Source of the DNA: Chloroflexota bacterium
Lineage (GTDB): Bacteria; Chloroflexota; Dehalococcoidia; Lucifugimonadales; Australimonadaceae
DNA: 64,000 nt
Assembly: GCA_009838965.1 (NCBI GenBank)
Contig: VXQP01000081.1
Coordinates: 72,014-136,013 of the forward strand
Direction: 5' to 3'
The notes below the pieces were generated by a model. The model searched no databases, was not told the origin of the DNA, and saw only the letters and a program-made list of their open reading frames with translations. A program made the position numbers and the translations under genes. This document shows positions 56,194-64,000 of the stretch, piece after piece. Every line of letters starts with the position of its first letter. The stretch's first letter is position 1.

Positions 56194-57497
56194 CCCGACG
56201 CTCTTGCTTCCTCGCGGGCGTTGGCTTCCTCGACGAGGCGGTGGATGCCCCTGACCTGGCCGCTGAACGCGAACGCGAGGAGGGTGACGACGATGACGGC
56301 TCCGCCGCCGAGGGCTATGGCGAACGGGGTGCTCGTGTACTGGGCGATGAAGCCCGCCTGCAGCGCGCCGAGCGGCGCAAGGCTCCACATGACGCCGCGC
56401 AGCCCCATGACTCGCCCACGGAACTCCGTCGGGACGAGCAGGTTGAGCAGGGTGTTGGAGGCCGTCTGGAATACGGCGTAGAGCCCGCCGCTCGCGGCTG
56501 CCATCGCCAGCGCGAACCAGTACCACTGCATCTCGCCGTTGACGCCGAAGAGCAGCACGGACAGTCCGAGCAGGCCCGCGCCGCCGCCCAGCATCCATGC
56601 CTTGCTCTGCTGCTGGCCGAAGGACGCCGAGAGGAAGATGCCGGTGAGCCCGCCGACGCCGCTCGCGGTCTGGAGCAAGCCGAGTCCCTCCGGCCCCAGC
56701 CCCAGCACGTCCGCGGCGAACGCGGGCAGCAGCCACTGGTAGGAGAGGCCGAAGTAGCCGATGGAGAAGCTCATCATGAGCAGGATGAGGAAGATGCGGT
56801 TCCGCACGACGAAGCCGAGCCCGTCCGCGATGTCGTGCAGGACGGTGCGTCCCGTCGCGCGCCGCATCTCCGGCAGCGTGATGGTGACGATCGCGATGGC
56901 CATCGCGGCGAACCCCGCCGCGATGAGGTAGAGCGCAACCGCCGCGCCGAGGTGGAAGTCGCCCGTGATACCGCCGACGATGGCGATGGGCATCGCCCCG
57001 ACCATCGGTGAGAAGACGCGGGTGCCATTCCAGACGCCCTGGTTCAGCGCGGTGGCGAACATGAACTGCTGCCGCTCGACGAGCGCGGGCCAGACGACGC
57101 GGCGTGCGGGCTGGTCGAGCGACGTGGAGATGCCGATGAGGAATGCCGAGGCCACGATGTGCCAGACCTCGACCCGTCCGATCAGCACGAGCGTCGCCAG
57201 GATCGCGATGACCAGAGTGGCGACGCCCTCGCCGATCACGATGAGGCGCCGGGGGTCCAGCCGGTCGGCGAGCGCTCCCGCAAGGAGGTTGAAGACGATG
57301 GCGGGAACGGCCTGCGCCGCGGCGACGTACCCGAGGACGACCACCTCGCCGGTGATGTCGTAGAGCAGCCAGCCCTGGGCCGTCATGAGCGCCTGCTGCG
57401 ACGTGACGCTTCCGACGAGGCCGAGCCAGTAACGGCGGTAGTCCCGCCGTCGCAGGACGACGAGGAACTCGAAGCGTCGGGCAAGGAAATCGCGCAC
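56190..57497 (-). CDS. MFS transporter (enterobactin-exporter-like)
   Basis: RDYRRYWLGLVGSVTSQQALMTAQGWLLYDITG; ADRLDPRRLIVIGEG; LNQGVWNGTRVFSPMVG. Confidence 0.92.
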   Translation of the reverse strand: MRDFLARRFEFLVVLRRRDYRRYWLGLVGSVTSQQALMTAQGWLLYDITGEVVVLGYVAAAQAVPAIVFNLLAGALADRLDPRRLIVIGEGVATLVIAILATLVLIGRVEVWHIVASAFLIGISTSLDQPARRVVWPALVERQQFMFATALNQGVWNGTRVFSPMVGAMPIAIVGGITGDFHLGAAVALYLIAAGFAAMAIAIVTITLPEMRRATGRTVLHDIADGLGFVVRNRIFLILLMMSFSIGYFGLSYQWLLPAFAADVLGLGPEGLGLLQTASGVGGLTGIFLSASFGQQQSKAWMLGGGAGLLGLSVLLFGVNGEMQWYWFALAMAAASGGLYAVFQTASNTLLNLLVPTEFRGRVMGLRGVMWSLAPLGALQAGFIAQYTSTPFAIALGGGAVIVVTLLAFAFSGQVRGIHRLVEEANAREEARASG

Positions 57498-57536
57498 GGG
57501 GCTACGTTACGCCCGTTCCGGTGTGCCGTCGAGGAT

Positions 57537-58403
57537 TCAGAGGGACGCGTACCACGTGGCGAGCGCCTGTCCGACCTCGTCCGGCGAGTCCTCCTGGACG
57601 AAGTGCAGGCCGCGCACGGTCACCTCGCGCTGGTTGGGCCACGTCCGGCAGAACTCGCGCTGCGCGCCCGTGAGGATGATGCCGGGCTCGGCGTTGACGA
57701 ACAGTTTCGGCAGGCCGCTGGCGGCGAGCCAGTCCGCGTAGCGCTGCACCAGCGCGACCACGTCGGCGGGCTCGCCGTCGAGCGGTATCTGCCGGGGCCA
57801 TGTGAGTGTGGTACGCCGCGACTCGCCCGGCTCCAGGTAGGGGCGGCGGTAGACCGCGAACTCCTCCTCGGTGAGGGTGCGCATGATGCTGGCGGGCAGG
57901 ACGCGCTCCACGAAGACGTTCTTCTGCAGGACGATCTCCTCGCCCGCCGGAGAGCGCATCGCCTGGAAGATGTTCCGCGCCTGCTCCGGCCACTCGTCCC
58001 ACGTCATCGGGCGGACGATGCCCTCCATATAGGCCACGCCTTTCACCCGATCGGGGTGGCGGCACGCCCAGTCGAAGCCGAGCGCCGAGCCCCAGTCGTG
58101 TCCGACGAGCACGACGTGCCCGGTGAGGCCAAGGGCGTCGAACCATGCGTCGAGGTAGCGTGCGTGGTCGGCGAAGCGGTACGAGCCGCCGGGCGCCTTG
58201 CCGGAGTCGCCCATGCCGATGAGGTCGGGAGCGAGACAGCGCGCCTGTCCGGACAGATGCGGGATGACGTTGCGCCACAGGTAGGACGAGGTGGGGTTTC
58301 CGTGCAGGAAGACGACGGGGTCGCCGTCGCCAGTGTCGACGTACGTCATCTCGCTGTCGAGGACGTCGACAGTGCGCCGGAGATGCGGGTCTGTTGCGGT
58401 CAC
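57537..58403 (-). CDS. haloalkane dehalogenase (DhaA/LinB-like HLD-II)
   Basis: [70 protein letters not shown]-like; [28 protein letters not shown]. Confidence 0.93.
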   Translation of the reverse strand: MTATDPHLRRTVDVLDSEMTYVDTGDGDPVVFLHGNPTSSYLWRNVIPHLSGQARCLAPDLIGMGDSGKAPGGSYRFADHARYLDAWFDALGLTGHVVLVGHDWGSALGFDWACRHPDRVKGVAYMEGIVRPMTWDEWPEQARNIFQAMRSPAGEEIVLQKNVFVERVLPASIMRTLTEEEFAVYRRPYLEPGESRRTTLTWPRQIPLDGEPADVVALVQRYADWLAASGLPKLFVNAEPGIILTGAQREFCRTWPNQREVTVRGLHFVQEDSPDEVGQALATWYASL

Positions 58404-58507
58404 GGGTGTCCCTTTCGCGACACCAATACTACAGGGTGAAGGTGTAAGCTCACGCTGTGTTCGGCGTCGTGGGCATAGTCACCTCCTCCCCGAGCGAGAG
58501 GCGCTAG

Positions 58508-59854
58508 ATGGACGACCGGTTCGCGGGGTTCCCGCGCAGGCGCGTCATCTGGGGGCAGTACTTCATGTCCTTCTCCTGGAGCCTCGGCCTCTGGGCAGCG
58601 GTGCCGGTCGTGCCCATCCTCTCGCTGCAGCTGAACGAGAACATCGCGCTGGCCGGGCTGGTGGTCTCGATAGGCGGCGCAGGGCGGTTCTTCGTGAGCT
58701 ACATCACAGGGGCGATGCTTGACCGGTTCGGGCGGCGGGGCGTGGGGGCCATCGGCATATTCATCCGCATGGTGTTCTCGTTCCTGGAGGGGATATCGCC
58801 AACCTACTTCGCGCTCGTTGCTTTCCGGTTCGGGTCAGGCATAGGCACCTCGATATGGGGGACGGCGCACCAGACAATCACGGCGGACGTCTCCACAGCC
58901 GAGGACCGCGGGCGCATCAGCGGACGCAAGCAGGGTTGGGCGCAGTTCGGCGCCATCGTGGGCCCGGTGGTGGGCGGCGCGGCATGGGCGATAACGGGAG
59001 ACATCCGTGTACCGTTCTTTATCAACGGTTTCAGCAAGATGGCCTGCCTCATCGTGATGCTCTTCATCATGGTGGAGACGCGGCATCTGTCGGCGCGCAC
59101 CGCTCCGGCTCAGGCGGTATCTCCGGAGCCCGCCCGGACGGTGACTCACCCTGCGATGCTGCGCGGAGCCGGGTACCTGAGCCGTTTCTACATCCGGGTG
59201 GGCATGGCCGCCGTCCGCCTGGGCGGTGCGCCATCGGCGATACCGTCCATGGCCGCTACGGGACTCCTCTACGCGCTCATCGGGATGTTCGCGGTGAACC
59301 TGATGCGGGCGACGGTGCAGGACCTGACGCTGCCGGTGTACGTGGAGGATGTGCTGGGGCTGGCGAAATCGCACCTGGGCATCGTGATAGCGGCGATGGG
59401 AGTCGGCGGTTTGGTGACCTCGGTGGCGGGGGGATGGGCGACGGACCGGTGGGGCGTGCAGACCGCGCTCGTGCCGGGGGCGCTTGCGGCCGCTGCCGGC
59501 CTTGCGCTGACGGCACAGGGTCCCGGTCTGGTCGGCATAGTGTTGCTGGCGGCGGTGCTCGGCGGAGCAGCCGGTCTCGTCATGGTCGGTACGCAGGCAT
59601 TCTCGATCGACGTTTCGCCGCCCGGGGCGCGGGGGCGGTTCTTCGGGCAGACGCATGCCGCCGGGCACCTCGCTGTGTTCCTGGGGCCGTTCGCGGTCGG
59701 CGGTGTCGCGGATATCTACGGGCTGGAGACGGCGTTCTACGTCATCGGCGCGGTGTTCCTGCTCATGGCGCCGGTCGGCGTGCTAATGGGAATCGTGGGC
59801 CCGCGTGTGCGTGCGCGGTACGAGCAGGAGGCAGCTGCGGCTCAGGTATCCTGA
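58508..59854 (+). CDS. MFS transporter
   Basis: TM-rich; GAMLDRFGRRGVGAIGIFIRM; GWATDRWGVQTALVPGA. Confidence 0.9.
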   Translation: MDDRFAGFPRRRVIWGQYFMSFSWSLGLWAAVPVVPILSLQLNENIALAGLVVSIGGAGRFFVSYITGAMLDRFGRRGVGAIGIFIRMVFSFLEGISPTYFALVAFRFGSGIGTSIWGTAHQTITADVSTAEDRGRISGRKQGWAQFGAIVGPVVGGAAWAITGDIRVPFFINGFSKMACLIVMLFIMVETRHLSARTAPAQAVSPEPARTVTHPAMLRGAGYLSRFYIRVGMAAVRLGGAPSAIPSMAATGLLYALIGMFAVNLMRATVQDLTLPVYVEDVLGLAKSHLGIVIAAMGVGGLVTSVAGGWATDRWGVQTALVPGALAAAAGLALTAQGPGLVGIVLLAAVLGGAAGLVMVGTQAFSIDVSPPGARGRFFGQTHAAGHLAVFLGPFAVGGVADIYGLETAFYVIGAVFLLMAPVGVLMGIVGPRVRARYEQEAAAAQVS

Positions 59855-59890
59855 TACGTGCATGGGCATGCCATTGCTGCATCCAGCCGC

Positions 59891-60757
59891 ATGGAAGGAG
59901 ACCTGACCGTGACTGACCATCCCACACTCGGCGATTTCATACTCGGCTTCGAGGGCCTCGGCATCATGCGCTCCTGGACGCTGGACCCGGTAGGCGTCAA
60001 GGCGCGGGTCCGGAGCATCGTCGAGATGGCAGGTCGCCTCGACGAAGAGCCCTGGTCGAGTCCCGTCGTCGTGGGCGAACGGACGGTCACGGACGGGTAC
60101 GCCGAGTGGGCCGCCGTCTACGACGCCCCGAACAATCCGGTGCTGCTCGCCGAGGAGCCGGTCGTGCACGAGATGGTCGCGCGCTATCCGACCGGCGATG
60201 CGCTCGACGCGGCCTGCGGCACCGGCCGGCACGCCGAGCACCTGGCGGCGGCAGGTCACCGGGTGGTCGGTGTCGACGCCACGCCTGAGATGCTGGAGCA
60301 AGCCAGTACGAAGGTCCCCGCCGCGCGGTTCGAGACCGGTGACCTCACGGCACTTCCGCTGCCCGACGACGCGGTGGACCTCGCCGTCTGCTCGTTCGCG
60401 CTCACCCACTGCGCCGACCTCGGCCCACCGGTCAGCGAACTCGCGCGCGTGGTGCGGCCCGGCGGGCACGTGGTGATCTCCGACGCCCATCCGTTCTCGG
60501 TGATCCTCGGCGCACAGGCCCGCTACCGGCCCGTCGACGCCGAACGCGGGTTCATCAGGAACCACGTCCACCTGGCATCGGACTACCTCGGGGCGTTCCA
60601 GGCCGCGGGACTGGACGTCGTGCGCTGCGTTGAGCCGCTCTGGGGCGAGCAGGAGATCGCCACGTTCGAGTTCGCGCAGGACTTCCCCGACATGCTGGAC
60701 GCCGCAGTGAAGGGTCTGCCCATCGTCGTCGTGTGGGAGCTGGAGAAGCGCGCGTAA
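59891..60757 (+). CDS. class I SAM-dependent methyltransferase
   Basis: ALDAACGTGRHAEHLAAAGHRVVGVDATPEMLEQA; VDLAVCSFALTHCADLGPPVSELARVVRPGGHVVISD. Confidence 0.94.
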   Translation: MEGDLTVTDHPTLGDFILGFEGLGIMRSWTLDPVGVKARVRSIVEMAGRLDEEPWSSPVVVGERTVTDGYAEWAAVYDAPNNPVLLAEEPVVHEMVARYPTGDALDAACGTGRHAEHLAAAGHRVVGVDATPEMLEQASTKVPAARFETGDLTALPLPDDAVDLAVCSFALTHCADLGPPVSELARVVRPGGHVVISDAHPFSVILGAQARYRPVDAERGFIRNHVHLASDYLGAFQAAGLDVVRCVEPLWGEQEIATFEFAQDFPDMLDAAVKGLPIVVVWELEKRA

Positions 60758-60784
60758 CGCCGCCCCGATTCACCCTCACCCTCA

Positions 60785-60895
60785 CCCTCTCCCCTCAAGG
60801 GAGAGGGGATCAGACCCCCTGAGAGATGTTTCGACTCCGCTGCGCTCCGCTCAACATGACATCATGCGAGGGTCTTCTCAAGGGAGAGGGATCAG
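60785..60895. repeat. convergent intergenic repeat: 9-bp perfect hairpin plus direct repeat of TCAAGGGAGAGGG(G)ATCAG
   Basis: CCCTCTCCC-ctcaa-GGGAGAGGG at 60785-60807; second copy of TCAAGGGAGAGGGATCAG at 60878-60895 overlapping the RND stop codon; tttcgactccgctgcgctccgctcaacatgaca between them. Confidence 0.7.
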
Positions 60896-63800
60896 CTTGC
60901 CGATGCGGTATCCGGCGCGGGGGCAGGCTGCGAACGGCGGAAGAGCCTGTTCAGGAGCCTCGGTATGCTGTCGTTGAACAGCATGTAGACGATCGGCAGG
61001 ACGAGCAGGGTGAGCCCGGTGGAGCTCATCAGGCCGCCTATCACAACCGTCGCCAGTTCCGCGCTGATGATGCCGCCGCTGCCTTCGCTCGCCACTGCGA
61101 GCGGCAGGAGAGCGAAGCTGGTGGTGAGAGCGGTCATCAGGATGGGGCGCAGCCGCACTCGCGCGCCGGAGACCAGCGCATCGTAGACGGCCATCCCCCT
61201 GGCGCGCTGCTGCTCTACGAACGCGATGAGGACGATGGCGTTCGTCACGACGATGCCGATGAGCAGCAGCATTCCCATCATGGCGGGCAGCCCGAGCGAG
61301 CGCCCGGTTATGGCCAGCGAAACGAACACGCCGATCAGCGCGAGGGGCAGCGTCGTGATGATGACGAACGGGTTCCGCAGCGATCCGAGGCTGGCGACCA
61401 TGACGAGATAGACGAGGACGATGCCGACCGCCATGGAGATGAAGACAGCCTGGAAGCCTTCCGCGATGTCGGCGAAGATGCCGCCGCTCTCGACGCTGAC
61501 TCCCGGCGGGAGTTGCAGGGCATTGATCTTCTCCTGAACGAGGACCCCGACCGCCTGCGCGTCGTCTGAGATGATGTCACCGGTGATGCCGGCGGAGCGC
61601 ACGCCGTCGGTGCGGCTGATCTCGACAGGGCCCTCGCGCATGGCGAGTTCGGCTATCTCTCCGAGAGGCGCCGAGCCGACCTGTCCGGCGATGATGAGGG
61701 AGCCCACGCCGCTGAGCCCTCCGGAGGCGCGCGGGTCCCCGGCAACGACCACGTCGTACGTCCGGCCGTCTATCGTGACGGTCGTTACGGTCTGGCCGAT
61801 CAGGTACTGGCTGAGCTGGAAGGCGACCTGGCGCGTGGTGAGGCCGAGGAACGCGGCCTTCTCGGGGTCGACCTCTATCGCAACCTCGGGACGGGCCTGC
61901 GTCACGGTGTTCTCGACGTTGACGATGTCCTCGATGGCGCCGAGCGACGTGGCCAGATCGCGGGAGACGGCGGCGATGTCGTCGTAGTCCGGGCCGGTGA
62001 CGATGATGTCCACGCCGCCTGCCGGAGGACCGTCCACGAGCTCCGTGATGCTGACCACCTGTCCGGGTTTGTCGAGCTCCTCCCGGAGTATCCCGGCGAT
62101 GTCCTCCGGTGCGTCATCCCTGAGGGTGACGAAGAACTCGGCACGCCGGGCCTGTCCTCCACCTGAGAAGAAGCCGAACTCTGACGCGCCGATAGTCACC
62201 GAGTAGAGGTCGGAGACGTCGTTCAGCCGTTCTTCTATCTCGACGACTGCCGCGAGGGTTTGCTCTGGGGCGGTCCCCGGCGGCAGCGTGACCTCGATCT
62301 GCAGGCTGTCGGTTTCTCCACCGAACAGGTTGACGGGGATGACGGCCAGAAGGCCGAGGCTCGACAGCGTGATCAGGAAAGCGGCGAGCAGCGTGATGAG
62401 TCTGCGCCGCAACACCCAGCGCAGGATGGCGGTGTAGACGCGCTGCAAGGCGGTCTCCGGCAGCATCAACTCACCCTCGTCGCCCGCTCCCTCCGGGAGG
62501 TCGCCGGGGCGGAGGAGGTATGCGCCGAGGACTGGGACAGCGGTCAGCGCGACGAACAGCGACGCGATGAGCGCGAAGGTGACGGTGAGCGCGAAAGGCG
62601 AGAAGAACGCGCCGAAGAGGCCCGGGATGAACGCCAGCGGCAGGAAGACGACGACGGTGGTCAAGGTCGAAGCGAGGATGGCGGGGCCGACCTCCGTTGT
62701 GGCTTCCAGCGCGGCGCGCCACCGCTCGCGTCCGCCCTGGATGTGGCGGTAGACGTTCTCGAGCACGACGATGGAATCGTCCACGACGCGTCCCACGGAG
62801 ATAGCGAGTCCTCCAAACGTCATGAAGTTGAGCGTCATGTCCTGCGAGAACATCAGCAGGATGCCGGTCAGGATGCTCAGCGGGATAGAGAGCGCGATGA
62901 CCACGGTGGGGCGGAGCGTGTTGAAGAATCCACGCACCACCGTCGGCCGGATGGTGAACATGAAGGCGAAGACCACGGAAACGGCGAAGAAGAAGCCGAA
63001 TATCGCCTCCCTGGCTAGGGTGTCGATCTGACGCTGGATGTCGGGGCCCTGGTCCGAGACCACGATGATCTCAACATCCGCGGGGAGCCCTTCGATGTCG
63101 TCCAGCGCGTCGTTGACCGCGGTCGTCACGTCCACGGTGTTGGCGTCAGGTTGCTTGGTGATGGAGACGCCGATGCCGAGCTTGCCATTGGTGCGGTCGA
63201 TGCTGTCGGGCACCCCGTTACCGAGGGTGACGGTAGCGACATCGGCGAGACGCACGGCGCCTGTGGTTGCAGAGCCGCCGACGATGAGGTCCTCGATGTC
63301 CTCCACCGACTCCAGCGTGTGGGTCGTCTTGGCGATGACGGCCTGTGAGCCGTCGAAGATGACCCCGGCGGGAAGCGTCAGGTTGTTCTCGCTCAACGCG
63401 CCCGCGACCTGGAACAAGGGGATGTTGTTGGCCGCCATCTTTTCGGCGTCCACCGTGATGCGCACGCTGCGGTCCACGGTGCCGGCAAGCGAAACGTCCA
63501 TCACACCGTCGAGCCCGGAGATCTCCGGCACGATGCGCGACTGCACGATCTCCTGTATCTCCGGCAAGGGCCTGTCCGATATGACGCTGAACTGGATCAC
63601 CGGGAAGTCGTCCGGGTTGAAGCGCCCGACGTCTGGCTCCTGGACACCATCCGGGAAGTCGACCCCGCCCACGGCAGCCTCGATGGCTGACTGCGCTTCC
63701 GCCATGTCCGTGCCGTAGCGGAAGTTCGCGAATATCGCTGACCTGCCCTCGGACGAGGTGGACTGTATTGATTCGAGTTCCGGCGTATCGGAGATGGCGC

Positions 63801-64000
63801 GCTCGATGGGGTCAGTGATTGAGCGGACGACGGCCTCCGGGTCGGCGGAAGGGTAGGCGACGAACACCGCAACCAGCGGGAAATCTATCTGGGGGAATAG
63901 TTCAACCTGGAGCGAGCGATAGGCGCTCACACCCGAACCGAGGATAAGGATTATGGCAAGCACCGTCACGGTCGGGCGGCGCAGAGCCATCGACGTCAGG
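60892..64000 (-). CDS. efflux RND transporter permease (AcrB/HAE1-like), N-terminus probably beyond window
   Basis: ALRRPTVTVLAIILILGSGVSAYRSLQVELFPQIDFPLVAVFVAYPSADPEAV; FGGLAISVGRVVDDSIVVLENVYRH; frame stays open to the window edge upstream of ATG 63990. Confidence 0.95.
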   Translation of the reverse strand, partial: LTSMALRRPTVTVLAIILILGSGVSAYRSLQVELFPQIDFPLVAVFVAYPSADPEAVVRSITDPIERAISDTPELESIQSTSSEGRSAIFANFRYGTDMAEAQSAIEAAVGGVDFPDGVQEPDVGRFNPDDFPVIQFSVISDRPLPEIQEIVQSRIVPEISGLDGVMDVSLAGTVDRSVRITVDAEKMAANNIPLFQVAGALSENNLTLPAGVIFDGSQAVIAKTTHTLESVEDIEDLIVGGSATTGAVRLADVATVTLGNGVPDSIDRTNGKLGIGVSITKQPDANTVDVTTAVNDALDDIEGLPADVEIIVVSDQGPDIQRQIDTLAREAIFGFFFAVSVVFAFMFTIRPTVVRGFFNTLRPTVVIALSIPLSILTGILLMFSQDMTLNFMTFGGLAISVGRVVDDSIVVLENVYRHIQGGRERWRAALEATTEVGPAILASTLTTVVVFLPLAFIPGLFGAFFSPFALTVTFALIASLFVALTAVPVLGAYLLRPGDLPEGAGDEGELMLPETALQRVYTAILRWVLRRRLITLLAAFLITLSSLGLLAVIPVNLFGGETDSLQIEVTLPPGTAPEQTLAAVVEIEERLNDVSDLYSVTIGASEFGFFSGGGQARRAEFFVTLRDDAPEDIAGILREELDKPGQVVSITELVDGPPAGGVDIIVTGPDYDDIAAVSRDLATSLGAIEDIVNVENTVTQARPEVAIEVDPEKAAFLGLTTRQVAFQLSQYLIGQTVTTVTIDGRTYDVVVAGDPRASGGLSGVGSLIIAGQVGSAPLGEIAELAMREGPVEISRTDGVRSAGITGDIISDDAQAVGVLVQEKINALQLPPGVSVESGGIFADIAEGFQAVFISMAVGIVLVYLVMVASLGSLRNPFVIITTLPLALIGVFVSLAITGRSLGLPAMMGMLLLIGIVVTNAIVLIAFVEQQRARGMAVYDALVSGARVRLRPILMTALTTSFALLPLAVASEGSGGIISAELATVVIGGLMSSTGLTLLVLPIVYMLFNDSIPRLLNRLFRRSQPAPAPDTASAS

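Noticed and set aside
1-64000. tRNA, rRNA and CRISPR loci
   Set aside because: No convincing cloverleaf, rRNA signature or regularly spaced direct repeats seen by eye; a tRNAscan/Infernal run would be needed to exclude them formally.

Overview
High-GC bacterial chromosome segment. The gene content (F420/LLM-type oxidoreductases, TctABC transporter, CaiB-family CoA transferase, amidohydrolase paralogs) suggests Chloroflexota, possibly SAR202/Dehalococcoidia-like; this is inference only. About 47 protein genes are supported; no rRNA, tRNA or CRISPR was seen. The main blocks are: (1) a transglutaminase/membrane protein/MoxR/DUF58 operon whose first gene runs off the left edge; (2) a carbon-metabolism block (HpaI aldolase, TPP enzyme, glycerate kinase, CaiB CoA transferase + CitE lyase, MFS); (3) a PL8-like polysaccharide lyase lipoprotein; (4) F420-linked redox genes, an isochorismatase-fold protein and an alpha-carbonic anhydrase; (5) TctABC with amidohydrolases, HyuA/HyuB, MBL, GlcG-like, Ldh, MDR and D-aminoacylase genes; (6) ArfB followed by a probable selenoprotein of the GrdB/PrdB-like family, read through an in-frame TGA at 45724 with a 17-nt SECIS-like hairpin exactly 11 nt downstream; (7) two visibly AT-richer islands, one with an HNH nuclease and one with unknown + DHH-like + DUF488 genes; (8) a LinB-like haloalkane dehalogenase, MFS pumps and an RND permease running off the right edge. 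The strongest observations are the split-called selenoprotein, a promoter plus three-way-junction-like RNA (or MITE) at 37.86-38.01 kb, an apparent D-2-hydroxyacid dehydrogenase pseudoenzyme, and the DUF488/DHH island.
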